Source: Rhodocyclales bacterium
GTDB taxonomy: Bacteria; Pseudomonadota; Gammaproteobacteria; Burkholderiales; Rhodocyclaceae
Reading direction: 5' to 3'
Length of the DNA: 34,479 nt
Assembly (NCBI GenBank): GCA_016214175.1
Contig: JACRPB010000351.1
Span: forward strand, 1-34,479
This document shows, piece after piece, positions 20,407-28,576 of this stretch. Numbering within the stretch: the stretch's first letter is position 1; the number at the start of each line of letters is the position of its first letter. The notes beneath the pieces are model-generated. The model was not told the DNA's origin, ran no database searches, and saw only the letters and a program-made list of their open reading frames with translations. A program made the position numbers and the translations under genes.

Positions 20407-20571
20407 TGAGCTTGGAATGAGCTGCAACGAAATGGCGGCCCGTGAGTCCAAAATGAATTGGTTGTGCAGGCGCCAAGGGGCATCCGGCGCAGCAGTGCCC
20501 GGCGAGCCGACGTAGTCCGTCGCATGCCAACTGTGTCGCGTTGAGTTTCAGCATCCTTCGAGGGTGGATTT

Positions 20572-22497
20572 GTGCTTACGAAAACCCAGGGTGCCTCCAT
20601 TCCCGATCCGGCCGCCGTTGCGGAAGATGGCGCCACCGAGGTCATACGCCAGAAAGCCTTGTTGAAAACCGGGGCCTTGCAGAACGCGATTTTCAACAGC
20701 ACCAATTTTTCGAGTATCGCCACGGACGCCAAGGGCGTCATCCAGATCTTCAACGTCGGCGCGGAACGCATGCTGGGTTACGCGGCCGCCGACGTCATCA
20801 ACAAGATCACGCCGGCCGACATTTCCGATCCGCAGGAAGTGGTCTTGCGCGCGCAAGAGCTCAGCGCCGAACTCCAAACCTCGATCGCACCGGGCTTTGA
20901 GGCCTTGGTGTTCAAGGCCTCGCGGGGCATCGAGGACATCTATGAACTGACCTACATCCGCAAGGACGGTAGCCGCTTTCCGGCGGTGGTGTCGGTCACC
21001 GCCCTACGCGATGCACAAAACGTCGTGATCGGCTATCTGCTGATCGGCACCGACAACACCGCCCGCAAACAGGCGGAAGAGGCGCTGATCAAGGCCGGGG
21101 CGCTGCAGAACGCGATTTTCAACAGCGCCAATCTTTCGACAATCGCGACCGACACGAAGGGCGTTATTCAAATCTTCAACGTCGGCGCGGAACGCATGCT
21201 GGGCTACGCCGCCGCCGACGTCTTGAACAAGTTCACGCCGGCCGACATTTCCGATCCGCAGGAAGTGGTCATGCGCGCAATGGAACTCAGCGAGGAACTC
21301 GAAACGCCGATTGCACCGGGCTTCGAGGCCTTGGTATTCAAGGCCTCGCGGGGCATCGAGGACATCTATGAACTGACCTACATCCGTAAGGACGGGAGCC
21401 GCTTCCCGGCAGTGGTGTCGGTCACGGCCTTGCACGATGCGCAGGGCGGCATCATCGGCTACCTCTTGCTCGGTACCGACAACACCATTCGCAAGCAGTT
21501 CGAAGCGGAGCAGAAGCTACTCGGCCAGCGCTTGCGCGACTATCAGTTCTACACGCGCTCCCTCTTCGAGTCCAACATCGACGCCCTGATGACGACCGAT
21601 CCGTCCGGGATCATCGCCGACGTCAATAAGCAGATGGAGGCGCTCACCGGTTGCACGCGCGACGAACTGATCGGTGCGCCGTTCAAGAACTTCTTCACCG
21701 ATCCGGAACGGGCCGAAGCGAGCATTAAGCTGGCCTTGCGCAAGAAGGCAGTCACCAACTACGAACTCACCGCACGCGCCAGGGGCGGCCAGGAAACCGT
21801 GGTGTCATGCAATGTGACCACCTTCTACGATCGGGACAGGAGACTGCAAGGCGTGTTTACCGCTGCGCGAGACATCACCGAGCGCAAGCAGGCAGAGCAG
21901 CAAATCCTCAGTTTGGCATTGCACGACTCATTGACACACCTTCCCAATCGCGTGCTGCTCAAGGAGCGCTTGGGTCAAACGATGGCCGCCGGCAAGCGTA
22001 GTGGCCGTTATGGCGCGTTGATCTTCCTCGATCTGGACGAATTCAAACCGCTGAACGATCTGCACGGGCATTACGTAGGCGATTTGCTGCTGATCGAGGT
22101 GGCAAGACGCATCAGCAGTTGTGTGCGCGAGATGGATATCGTCGCTCGTTTTGGCGGCGACGAATTTGTCGTGATCCTCAGCGAGCTTCATGTCGACAAG
22201 ACCCTATCCACGGCGGAGGCCGGCATGGTCGCTGAAAAGATTCGCGTCAGTCTCGGCCTCCCGTATGCACTTAAGGTCAAGCAAGACGGCGCTGCCGAGA
22301 CCATCATCGAACATAAGTGCACGTCGAGCCTCGGCGTGGCGCTGTTTGCCGATCATGAGATCGGCACGGAGGAACTCATCAAGCGGGCGGATTCGGCGAT
22401 GTATCAAGCCAAGGGGGCCGGCGGCAATTTGATTGCGTTCTACGATCAAGTGCCAGCAATGCTCACCGTGAACGCTGCGACCACTCAGGGGCCATAG
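20572..22497 (+). CDS. Diguanylate cyclase with three PAS domains
   Basis: This 641-aa protein is predicted to make cyclic di-GMP from GTP. It has no membrane segment. PAS1 (about 35-160) and PAS2 (about 176-305) are near-identical tandem copies, each starting GALQNAIFNS; PAS3 (about 320-445) is unrelated in detail (LFESNIDALMTTDPSG). The GGDEF domain (about 455-625) has an intact active site, RFGGDEFVV near 528, and an RxxD inhibitory site (REMD) five residues before it, so product feedback is expected. No EAL domain follows. The GTG start at 20572 has AGGGTGG just upstream. It follows ndvB by 165 nt in the same direction; that gap has no clear gene. c-di-GMP control of glucan synthesis is possible but only suggested by position. 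It is convergent with hxlR, 9 nt away. Confidence 0.92.
   Translation: MLTKTQGASIPDPAAVAEDGATEVIRQKALLKTGALQNAIFNSTNFSSIATDAKGVIQIFNVGAERMLGYAAADVINKITPADISDPQEVVLRAQELSAELQTSIAPGFEALVFKASRGIEDIYELTYIRKDGSRFPAVVSVTALRDAQNVVIGYLLIGTDNTARKQAEEALIKAGALQNAIFNSANLSTIATDTKGVIQIFNVGAERMLGYAAADVLNKFTPADISDPQEVVMRAMELSEELETPIAPGFEALVFKASRGIEDIYELTYIRKDGSRFPAVVSVTALHDAQGGIIGYLLLGTDNTIRKQFEAEQKLLGQRLRDYQFYTRSLFESNIDALMTTDPSGIIADVNKQMEALTGCTRDELIGAPFKNFFTDPERAEASIKLALRKKAVTNYELTARARGGQETVVSCNVTTFYDRDRRLQGVFTAARDITERKQAEQQILSLALHDSLTHLPNRVLLKERLGQTMAAGKRSGRYGALIFLDLDEFKPLNDLHGHYVGDLLLIEVARRISSCVREMDIVARFGGDEFVVILSELHVDKTLSTAEAGMVAEKIRVSLGLPYALKVKQDGAAETIIEHKCTSSLGVALFADHEIGTEELIKRADSAMYQAKGAGGNLIAFYDQVPAMLTVNAATTQGP
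20671..21072 (+). repeat. PAS tandem repeat, copy 1
   Basis: A 402-bp coding repeat inside the diguanylate cyclase gene, offset exactly 426 bp (142 codons) from copy 2. Identical runs include 32 bp (20746-20777) and 50 bp (20911-20960). Confidence 0.9.
21097..21498 (+). repeat. PAS tandem repeat, copy 2
   Basis: Second copy of the PAS-encoding repeat. Differences from copy 1 are scattered and include substitutions such as DVINKI to DVLNKF and AQELSAEL to AMELSEEL. Confidence 0.9.
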
Positions 22498-22506
22498 TCC
22501 TACGAA

Positions 22507-22956
22507 TCACCGTCCGCTTTCATCCGGTGTGACGATGCGTATCGGGCGAGTCCCGATCTTTGCCCCGGTGACTTCATCCACGGCCACGGCCTTAATTTCC
22601 GTTCCGGTTTCGGCATCGTAAAACCGAACCAGCTTGCCGCCACCCCGGTATTGACGCCCCCAGGCGCCAATCATGAAAAGCACCGGCAGGAAGTCGCGCC
22701 CGGCAGCGGTCAGCAGATACTCCTCGCGCGGGGGGCGCTCCGAGTAGAGCCGTTTCTCCAGCAATCCCTCTTCAGTCAGCGTCGCCAGCCGCCGCGTCAG
22801 TATCGTCGGTGCGATGCCCAGGCTTTTGCGGAATTGGTCAAAGCGCGTGAGGCCGGCATGGGCGTCGCGCAGGATCAGGATGCTCCACGCGTCGCCGGCG
22901 ACAGCCAGGCTGCGCGCTATGGGGCAAGGTTCATTGCAAATATTTTCGCTGTCCAT
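22507..22956 (-). CDS. HxlR/DUF24-family transcriptional regulator
   Basis: This 149-aa winged-helix regulator is recognised by DAWSILILRDAHAGLTRFDQ, LGIAPTILTRRLATLTEEGL and YLLTAAGRDFLPVL, the HxlR-family recognition region and wing. The N-terminus has Cys7 and Cys11 (ENICNEPCPIARSL). The CP pair is where redox- and quinone-sensing members such as YodB and QorR carry their sensor Cys, so a thiol switch is plausible. The start at 22956 was chosen because family homology begins directly after it; a longer in-frame ATG at 23040 would add about 28 atypical residues and run through the operator region. It is divergent from the SDR-MDR pair, which it probably represses, along with itself. Confidence 0.9.
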   Translation of the reverse strand: MDSENICNEPCPIARSLAVAGDAWSILILRDAHAGLTRFDQFRKSLGIAPTILTRRLATLTEEGLLEKRLYSERPPREEYLLTAAGRDFLPVLFMIGAWGRQYRGGGKLVRFYDAETGTEIKAVAVDEVTGAKIGTRPIRIVTPDESGR

Positions 22957-22959
22957 ACC

Positions 22960-22973
22960 GTTTTGATAGTGAC
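22960..22973. promoter_or_regulatory. Putative HxlR-type operator, repeat 1
   Basis: GTTTTGATAGTGAC lies immediately upstream of the regulator start and matches the second copy at 23004-23017 at 12 of 14 positions (consensus GTTTYGATAGTRAC). The copies are direct repeats with 44-bp spacing, about four helical turns, in an AT-rich gap. A possible TTGATA -35 box for the SDR direction overlaps this copy. Confidence 0.5.
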
Positions 22974-23003
22974 TTACTTTCGAATTAGTAGTATCGTTGC
23001 TTT

Positions 23004-23017
23004 CGTTTCGATAGTAA
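23004..23017. promoter_or_regulatory. Putative HxlR-type operator, repeat 2
   Basis: GTTTCGATAGTAAC, direct repeat of the site at 22960-22973. On the opposite strand it overlaps a possible TTACTA -35 box for the regulator, so one protein could control both directions. Confidence 0.5.
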
Positions 23018-23060
23018 CACTTAGACGGCAAGCAATCCACCCCACACGGAGATTCGATTT

Positions 23061-23936
23061 ATGAGCAAGAACGATATGGGCGTCGCCCTTGTAACAGGGG
23101 CCTCTTCAGGCATCGGCGCGGCCACGGCGGAGCGGCTGGCCGAGGCCGGCTACCAGGTGTTCGGCACCAGCAGACGGGCAGCCGCGGCGGGTCAGCGACG
23201 CTTCGAGATGCTGACTCTGGACGTGACCAGCGACGAGTCGGTCGACGCCCTCGTCAAGGAGGTGATCCGGCGTGCCGGCCGTATCGACCTGCTGGTGAAT
23301 AATGCGGGCTTCGGCGTCGCCCCTGCCGGCGCGGAAGAAAGCTCGATCGAACAGGCCAAGTCGATCTTCGAGACAAACTTCTTCGGGGTCCTCCGCATGA
23401 CGCGAGCCGTTGTGCCCTATATGCGGCAGCAAGGGAACGGCCGTATCCTCAACATCGGCTCCGTGCTCGGCTTCCTGCCGATGCCATACGGGGCGCTCTA
23501 CTCGGCCACCAAGCACGCCATCGAAGGCTATTCCGAATCGCTCGATCACGAGTTGCGCACGCGCGGCATCCGCGTATCGGTGATCGAGCCGGCTTACACG
23601 AACACGCCGTTCGAGACGAACCTGCTGGAGCCCGACGCAAAGCTCGACGAATATCGCGCGGCCCGTGCGGCCGTGAACAAGCGGGTGAACGAGCTGATGG
23701 CTGCGGCCGAAGGGCCTGCCGTGGTGGCCGAGATGGTGCTGAAGGCCGCGCGTGCGGCTCACCCGAAACTCCGTTACACCCCGAGTGGGCTCGCCAGCCG
23801 ACTCAGACTCCTGCGCCGATTCGCACCCAGCGGCCTGGTGGATGCCGCCCTTCGGAAAGACTTGCGACTCGATGCCATACCGGGGTCGCTGCCGCGCTCT
23901 CCGGCCGTGCAACAACAAGCAACTCGGCCATCATGA
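23061..23936 (+). CDS. Short-chain dehydrogenase/reductase (SDR)
   Basis: This 291-aa classical SDR binds NAD(P)(H) and oxidises or reduces an unknown alcohol/carbonyl substrate. The dinucleotide loop is TGASSGIG (residues 12-19). The NNAG motif is in LLVNNAGFGV, the catalytic Ser lies in LNIGSVLGFL, and the catalytic Tyr147/Lys151 are in YSATK. A basic residue after beta-2 (FGTSRRAA) favours NADP. The C-terminal 60 residues are longer than the core fold and Arg-rich. The ATG at 23061 has GGAG about 11 nt upstream. The stop overlaps the MDR start by 4 bp (ATGA), so the two are translationally coupled. Control by the divergent HxlR regulator suggests a role in detoxifying reactive carbonyls or quinones. 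Confidence 0.9.
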   Translation: MSKNDMGVALVTGASSGIGAATAERLAEAGYQVFGTSRRAAAAGQRRFEMLTLDVTSDESVDALVKEVIRRAGRIDLLVNNAGFGVAPAGAEESSIEQAKSIFETNFFGVLRMTRAVVPYMRQQGNGRILNIGSVLGFLPMPYGALYSATKHAIEGYSESLDHELRTRGIRVSVIEPAYTNTPFETNLLEPDAKLDEYRAARAAVNKRVNELMAAAEGPAVVAEMVLKAARAAHPKLRYTPSGLASRLRLLRRFAPSGLVDAALRKDLRLDAIPGSLPRSPAVQQQATRPS

Positions 23937-24931
23937 AAGCATTCGTTCTCGATCGATATGGCAAAAAGAGCAGCTTGCGCCTCGGCGAAATGCCGGCGCC
24001 GGAACTGCGCGATGACGAAGTGTTGGTCCAGGTGCACGCGGCCGGTGTGAATCCGCTGGACTCCAAGATCAAAAGCGGCGAGTTCAAGCTCGTCCTGCCC
24101 TACCGCCTGCCGCTCATCCTGGGCCACGACGTGGCCGGAGTCGTGGTCCGGGTCGGGCCGCGCGTGCGGCAATTCAAGCCGGGTGACGAGGTTTATGCCC
24201 GGCCCGACGATTTCCGGATCGGTGCTTTCGCCGAATTCATCGCCATCAAGGAAACCTCGTTGGCGACCAAGCCCAAAACGCTCACCATGGAAGAGGCTGC
24301 CTCGATCCCCTTGGTCGGCCTGACCGCGTGGCAAGCGCTGATCGAAAAGGCGGATCTCAAACAGGGACAAAAGGTCTTCATTCAGGCCGGTTCCGGTGGC
24401 GTCGGGGCATTTGCCATCCAGTTGGCGAAACATCTCGGCGCATTCGTCGCGACGACGACGAGCACAGCGAACGTGGATTGGGTGAAGCGCCTCGGTGCCG
24501 ACGTCGTCATCGATTACAAGCAAGACGATTTCGAAAACATCCTGCACGACTACGACGTCGTCTTGAATAGCCAGGACAGCGCGACGCTCGCCAAGTCCCT
24601 GAGCGTGCTCAAGCCCGGAGGAAAGCTCATCTCGATCTCCGGCCCGCCCGACCCGGCTTTTGGCGAAGCAATCGGCGCGCCGTGGTTGGTGAAATCGGTC
24701 ATGCGCTTGCTGAGCTTGGGCATCCGGAGAAAAGCCGAACGCCGCAACGTCAGCTATTCGTTCCTCTTCATGAAAGCCAACGGCGGCCAGTTGCGCGCGA
24801 TCGGCGCACTCGTCGATGCGGGGGCCATCCGCCCAGTGGTGGACCAGATCTTCCCGTTCGAGGCGACCCAGAAGGCAATGGATTACGTCGAATCCGGACG
24901 CGCCAAAGGCAAGGTCGTCGTCAAGATGTGA
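23933..24931 (+). CDS. Zinc-independent MDR oxidoreductase (quinone-reductase-like)
   Basis: This 332-aa medium-chain reductase belongs to the NADPH:quinone oxidoreductase-type branch. The GroES-like N-terminal half contains VHAAGVNPLDSKIKSGEF and LGHDVAGVVVRVG; the structural- and catalytic-zinc cysteines of alcohol dehydrogenases are absent. The Rossmann half begins FIQAGSGGVGAFAIQLAKHL (about residue 150). It ends in the usual KGKVVVKM. The ATG overlaps the SDR stop. Pairing of a quinone reductase with an HxlR/QorR-type regulator is known in other bacteria and supports a response to electrophiles; the actual substrate cannot be read from sequence. Confidence 0.9.
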   Translation: MKAFVLDRYGKKSSLRLGEMPAPELRDDEVLVQVHAAGVNPLDSKIKSGEFKLVLPYRLPLILGHDVAGVVVRVGPRVRQFKPGDEVYARPDDFRIGAFAEFIAIKETSLATKPKTLTMEEAASIPLVGLTAWQALIEKADLKQGQKVFIQAGSGGVGAFAIQLAKHLGAFVATTTSTANVDWVKRLGADVVIDYKQDDFENILHDYDVVLNSQDSATLAKSLSVLKPGGKLISISGPPDPAFGEAIGAPWLVKSVMRLLSLGIRRKAERRNVSYSFLFMKANGGQLRAIGALVDAGAIRPVVDQIFPFEATQKAMDYVESGRAKGKVVVKM

Positions 24932-25036
24932 TGAATGGAACCGACTGGTCGCGGGTGAAGGCAATTATGGCGCTCGTCGCGCAATTGCACTCGGCAAGGC
25001 GTTCAACACCTGCGCGCTTCCGACGACGGCTGCGGC

Positions 25037-25207
25037 AGGGCGGGGTGGGGCCTCATGCGCTCCCGCCCCTGGCGGGGTTCCCGCGTCGGCGGTACGCCGG
25101 ACGGCCGGTCGCTCAAACTCGCCTGACGGCTCAAACAATCGCGACCGGACTTCCCCGTCCGGCGCACCGCCGCCACGGCGGTCGCAAAATCGGCCCCACC
25201 CCGCCCT
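25037..25207 (+). repeat. Structured inverted-repeat element, copy A (171 bp)
   Basis: The ends are perfect 16-bp inverted repeats (AGGGCGGGGTGGGGCC at 25037-25052, complement at 25192-25207). Inside, 25088-25104 pairs with 25155-25171 at 16 of 17 positions and 25105-25112 pairs perfectly with 25141-25148, leaving a loop with two CTCAAAC motifs. Side hairpins are CCCGCC/GGCGGG (25062-25076) and ACCGCCG/CGGCGGT (25166-25182). The whole unit could fold as one long hairpin. A near-identical copy in opposite orientation is at 30311-30480. There is no ORF of note. It may be MITE-like, a bidirectional terminator or another dispersed intergenic repeat. Confidence 0.8.
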
Positions 25208-25215
25208 ATGAACTT

Positions 25216-25249
25216 GGGTGACGGGCCGATGCACTGGCGGCTTGCGGCC
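25216..25249 (+). repeat. 34-bp direct repeat, copy 1
   Basis: Exact match to 28476-28509 in the same orientation; it begins GGGTGACGGGCCGATGCACT and ends CTTGCGGCC. It starts 8 bp after element A. The flanks diverge at once. Confidence 0.85.
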
Positions 25250-25384
25250 TTCAGCCGTACGACGTTTCCTTAAAGCTGCCATCCCGATGACCGCGGTACT
25301 TCGAGACGAGCAAGAGGGAAAATCTGGGCGACAGGCCCGCGCCGGGTTCACACGCCCTTCGACCACTCAGGCTGCCTCCGCTGT

Positions 25385-28198
25385 TCAGCGTGCTTGGCCC
25401 AGCCTATCCAACTCGAATCCTGCGGCCACATGCTCGATGTACATCGAGATCCCTTTCTCGCGAACCTGCTTAAATGCCTGGACAGCCTCGGCAGTCTTGT
25501 CATGCACGAGGTAGTACTGCCCTAAATAGAAATAGGCTTCGGCAGAGACCAGTTCGCGCTCATCGCCCTGTTTCTTGTTGATCTCTTCCACCAGTTGCTC
25601 CGGGGTCAGCGCGCCCACTAGCATTGCAGCCGCGGGGAGCGGCCATGCCCCAGTGGGCTCCTTGGCCATCCGGATGGTCAGGTCCTGAGGCAAGTCCCGC
25701 TTCAGCCTCTGCGTCGTCCACGCCTGCCACAAGCGCGCATAGTGGCTATCGGACTCATCGGAACTCTCGGCCACTGCCTTCACGAAGTCATTCAGGGCGT
25801 CCGGCAGCCTGCCCAAGTAGAAGTTCGCGTGACCTCGCCGATAGTAGGGGTAGAACCCACCTTCCCCCAAGGACAGCGCCTTGCCATAATCCGCGACGGC
25901 CTTGGCATATAGGCCAGATGCGAACAAGAGGTTGCCCCGACATACCCAGGCTCGGCCCAGGTCAGGAGCTAACTTCACGGCTTCATCCGCGTCCTTGAGA
26001 CCTTCCGCAGCCTTGCCAATATCGGCAAGGGCCTCGGCACGATCGCAGTGCGCACGTGCCAAGTCATGGCCGCTAAGTCGCCCGGCTGCAATGGCCTTGC
26101 CAATCTGGGCGATCGTGCTCTGAAGGCGCGTCTGCATGATTTCCACCATGGTCTTCTTGCCGATCCCGAGGAACCCCTCACTCTTGATGGCCGCCCGATC
26201 GACGATCACCGTGCCGCCGACCAAGCGGTCGAACTCCTTGATATCTGCGAGGAACTGCGGCACCTGGGCAGCGGAAATGCTTTCCACATTAGGCGTGAAC
26301 CTCAAGTCCAGCTTGAAGCGGTTTCCGCGAAAGGCCCGCGATACCTCGAGGCGAAAGAGGTCGCTGTTAGTAGCGGCACTGAATGGATCCCACATCATTG
26401 CCACGCCATCCGGCCACTCGACTTCCAGGTGATACTGCGCCGCGTAGGGATATGGCATCGGGACCAGAGGTAACCGGCGGTTGCCCTGTTGCGGCAGGCT
26501 AAATATGCCTTTGAGATTATCGGGAAAGAACCTAAAGATCCAATCCCCGCCAACCTCCTTGGCTGGATTGGGCACCCGGTAAGCAGAGGTCATTGTCACC
26601 CGATTCTGTTCGGGATCGTCGGCAAACTTAGGTACCCCATCGAGTTCGATCCCGGGATAACGTTGTTCGTAGCTCGACAAGGCGAACTTGCCGAGCTGTT
26701 GCGGCGACATCTGTGCTACGGCAAGACGAGCGGCTTCCGCCGCCAAGCCATTCCAGGACTTGTTGACCAACAAGTTACCCGGCTCACTAAACGTGCGTAA
26801 GGTGATCCTCTCGTTCAAGCTGACGGTGTTCATCTCCAGGCGGTTCGGGACGTCAATTACCTGAAGGTCCGTCGCATTCCTGTCTGCCACTAGAACTTGC
26901 GCCCCATGCGGCAGTGTCCCCATGCGCTCAAGTTTGCTGACCTGCCCCAGGAGCGTGCCGTCCACGTACCGATCGACGCCAGCGACCTTCACTTGCACCA
27001 CTGCATGGTCGAAGGCCTGTGGCGAAGGAAGGAATTTCGACGGGCTCTTGTCCGCCCGCAACGATGCGAGGACCGCTCGTGCAGGTATCCCGAGTTCGCG
27101 CAGCAGCGCCAGCAACAGGTTCGTCTTATCTTTGCAGTCGCCAGAGCGCCTTTCCGTCGCCGCAGCAGGCTGACGGGGCCGGTGGGAGCTTTCGCCGAGC
27201 GAAATGCTGAAGTACCGAACTTTGTCCTGCACCCATTGGAGCGCACCGACCACCTTGGCTTCGTCCGTTGGCAATTGACGCAACCTGTCTACCACTCCCT
27301 TCAATTCACCGGTCAGCCCTCCGCGTCTGGCAAACAACTCGTCAGCCCAAATGGCGACCGAGTTCCAATCGGGGTACTCGCTGAACTGAAGCATACGATA
27401 GGCAAAGTAGGTAGGAGGCACGTTGTTTTCGGGATCAATACCTTCGATGGCGCGCTCCTCCCACCGCAGCACTCTATTGCCGTTAGCATCTTGAATCTGC
27501 GGCTCGCTTACCGCAGGCCGAAAATCGCCAAGCATGCGCCATGCGATCCGGCGGGTGGGCGGATAGATGAGGGTTACGCTCCGCAGATCAATCGGACGCG
27601 AATCGTCCCAGGCCGCAAAGGCCGAATATTTGCCGCCAAACACCGGGTTCTCGCCCTCGATCGTATACATGACATGAAGAACATCACCCACACGAACGTC
27701 GTTGAGCACCAGAAGCGCGCTGACAATCCCACTGTATTGTCCGGCCTCCAAGGCGGTCTCCCGCTGCAAAAATCTGATGCCGACGGTCTGGGTATGATCA
27801 ATGACTTCGTCACCGCGGAGAATGCGCACGCGATGGAGATGTAACTTTTGATAGCTGGGTTCGAAGTCAAACGAGATTTGGCCGATCACCCCAAGCGATG
27901 CTCGGTCGTTGACTTGTACCGCGCGATTAATGAAAGTGGCGGGAACATCGGCCACTTGCAGTTGTGCGTCGGCCAGAAGCACAACCACGGGGGCAGTTCG
28001 TGTCGAAGGCTGAATGTCCAGCGGATGTGCCCAACCAGGCACTGGAACTCCCTGGCGGAACGACTCGCTCGCGACCTGAACTTCCCGAGCAACGGGCGCC
28101 ACCGGTCCATCTGCCCCTTGGGCGGCCAAACTAATCGAAGCCCAGAAGCACAGCACGGCAACAAATAGGGCTTGCATCGTAGTGTAGTAACGGAGCAT
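25385..28198 (-). CDS. Exported DUF3857 / transglutaminase-like / TPR protein
   Basis: This 937-aa protein has a signal peptide (hydrophobic ALFVAVLCFWASISLAAQ, cleavage near residue 26), so it is probably periplasmic. A DUF3857-type domain (about 60-230) precedes a transglutaminase-like core: Cys355 in RRSGDCKDKTNLLLALL, His398 in AFDHAVVQV and Asp413 in YVDGTL form the expected triad. A beta-rich DUF2135/3858-like region follows. Near 690-830 come TPR repeats (ARAHCDRAEALADIGKAAEG, then two similar units). Members of this family often sit with exopolysaccharide or stress genes, but the substrate is unknown. The start at 28198 has GGGTGAG just upstream; Met8 is a weaker alternative. Its base composition is less GC-rich than that of ndvB or purL, which may mean a different history. 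Confidence 0.88.
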   Translation of the reverse strand: MLRYYTTMQALFVAVLCFWASISLAAQGADGPVAPVAREVQVASESFRQGVPVPGWAHPLDIQPSTRTAPVVVLLADAQLQVADVPATFINRAVQVNDRASLGVIGQISFDFEPSYQKLHLHRVRILRGDEVIDHTQTVGIRFLQRETALEAGQYSGIVSALLVLNDVRVGDVLHVMYTIEGENPVFGGKYSAFAAWDDSRPIDLRSVTLIYPPTRRIAWRMLGDFRPAVSEPQIQDANGNRVLRWEERAIEGIDPENNVPPTYFAYRMLQFSEYPDWNSVAIWADELFARRGGLTGELKGVVDRLRQLPTDEAKVVGALQWVQDKVRYFSISLGESSHRPRQPAAATERRSGDCKDKTNLLLALLRELGIPARAVLASLRADKSPSKFLPSPQAFDHAVVQVKVAGVDRYVDGTLLGQVSKLERMGTLPHGAQVLVADRNATDLQVIDVPNRLEMNTVSLNERITLRTFSEPGNLLVNKSWNGLAAEAARLAVAQMSPQQLGKFALSSYEQRYPGIELDGVPKFADDPEQNRVTMTSAYRVPNPAKEVGGDWIFRFFPDNLKGIFSLPQQGNRRLPLVPMPYPYAAQYHLEVEWPDGVAMMWDPFSAATNSDLFRLEVSRAFRGNRFKLDLRFTPNVESISAAQVPQFLADIKEFDRLVGGTVIVDRAAIKSEGFLGIGKKTMVEIMQTRLQSTIAQIGKAIAAGRLSGHDLARAHCDRAEALADIGKAAEGLKDADEAVKLAPDLGRAWVCRGNLLFASGLYAKAVADYGKALSLGEGGFYPYYRRGHANFYLGRLPDALNDFVKAVAESSDESDSHYARLWQAWTTQRLKRDLPQDLTIRMAKEPTGAWPLPAAAMLVGALTPEQLVEEINKKQGDERELVSAEAYFYLGQYYLVHDKTAEAVQAFKQVREKGISMYIEHVAAGFELDRLGQAR

Positions 28199-28576
28199 GG
28201 TCTCACCCGGCGCAGAAATGACCGGCGATTATATGGGCAATTGCGCGGCAACCGCCGAGCGCAAGCAACGGTCCGCTTGCAAGGTATGCCAATAGCGCGG
28301 TGCGATGCACCAAGCGCCGAAGCCAAACCGACAGGTAGCGGCAATACTTGCGCGCGGTGGCCTGGGCCGATCAATGAGGACCGAAGGCGGTTCATGCATC
28401 GCCTTTAAACCATCGTTTCTTCTTTGCCTATAAGGGATCCATACTTTGCGTGTTAGGCCGAATGTCCGCAGGGCGGGGTGACGGGCCGATGCACTGGCGG
28501 CTTGCGGCCGAGGCACTTTCGGGTTATGGCATGCGTTATGCGTGCATTGAGCATCGTCAAATCCGCGAGGCTCATC
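28199..28576. other. Divergent intergenic region
   Basis: These 378 bases hold no gene I can support. There is a relatively AT-rich patch at 28405-28450 that could carry promoters, and a 34-bp repeat (28476-28509) preceded by a 13-bp match to the left end of element A (GCAGGGCGGGGTG, 28468-28480). Confidence 0.6.
28476..28509 (+). repeat. 34-bp direct repeat, copy 2, with solo element end
   Basis: Exact copy of 25216-25249. The bases just before it match the left terminus of element A, so this locus may be a deletion derivative of an element plus its neighbour. Confidence 0.8.

Larger units (their letters stand above)
24932..25384. other. Intergenic region between convergent genes, repeat-bearing
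   Basis: No convincing gene lies in these 453 bases; short frames here are GC-rich noise. The stretch holds the 171-bp inverted-repeat element (25037-25207) and one copy of a 34-bp repeat (25216-25249). The remainder (24932-25036 and 25250-25384) shows nothing recognisable. The element sits where transcripts of the MDR gene and the DUF3857 gene meet. Confidence 0.7.

Noticed and set aside
20417-20515. Short ORF (MSCNEMAARESK...) between ndvB and the diguanylate cyclase
   Set aside because: No ribosome site of note, no recognisable features, and within the range of chance.
28450-28475. GTTAGGC-like sequence resembling an integron attC core
   Set aside because: No matching partner core, no attC hairpin architecture and no integrase or cassette array nearby.
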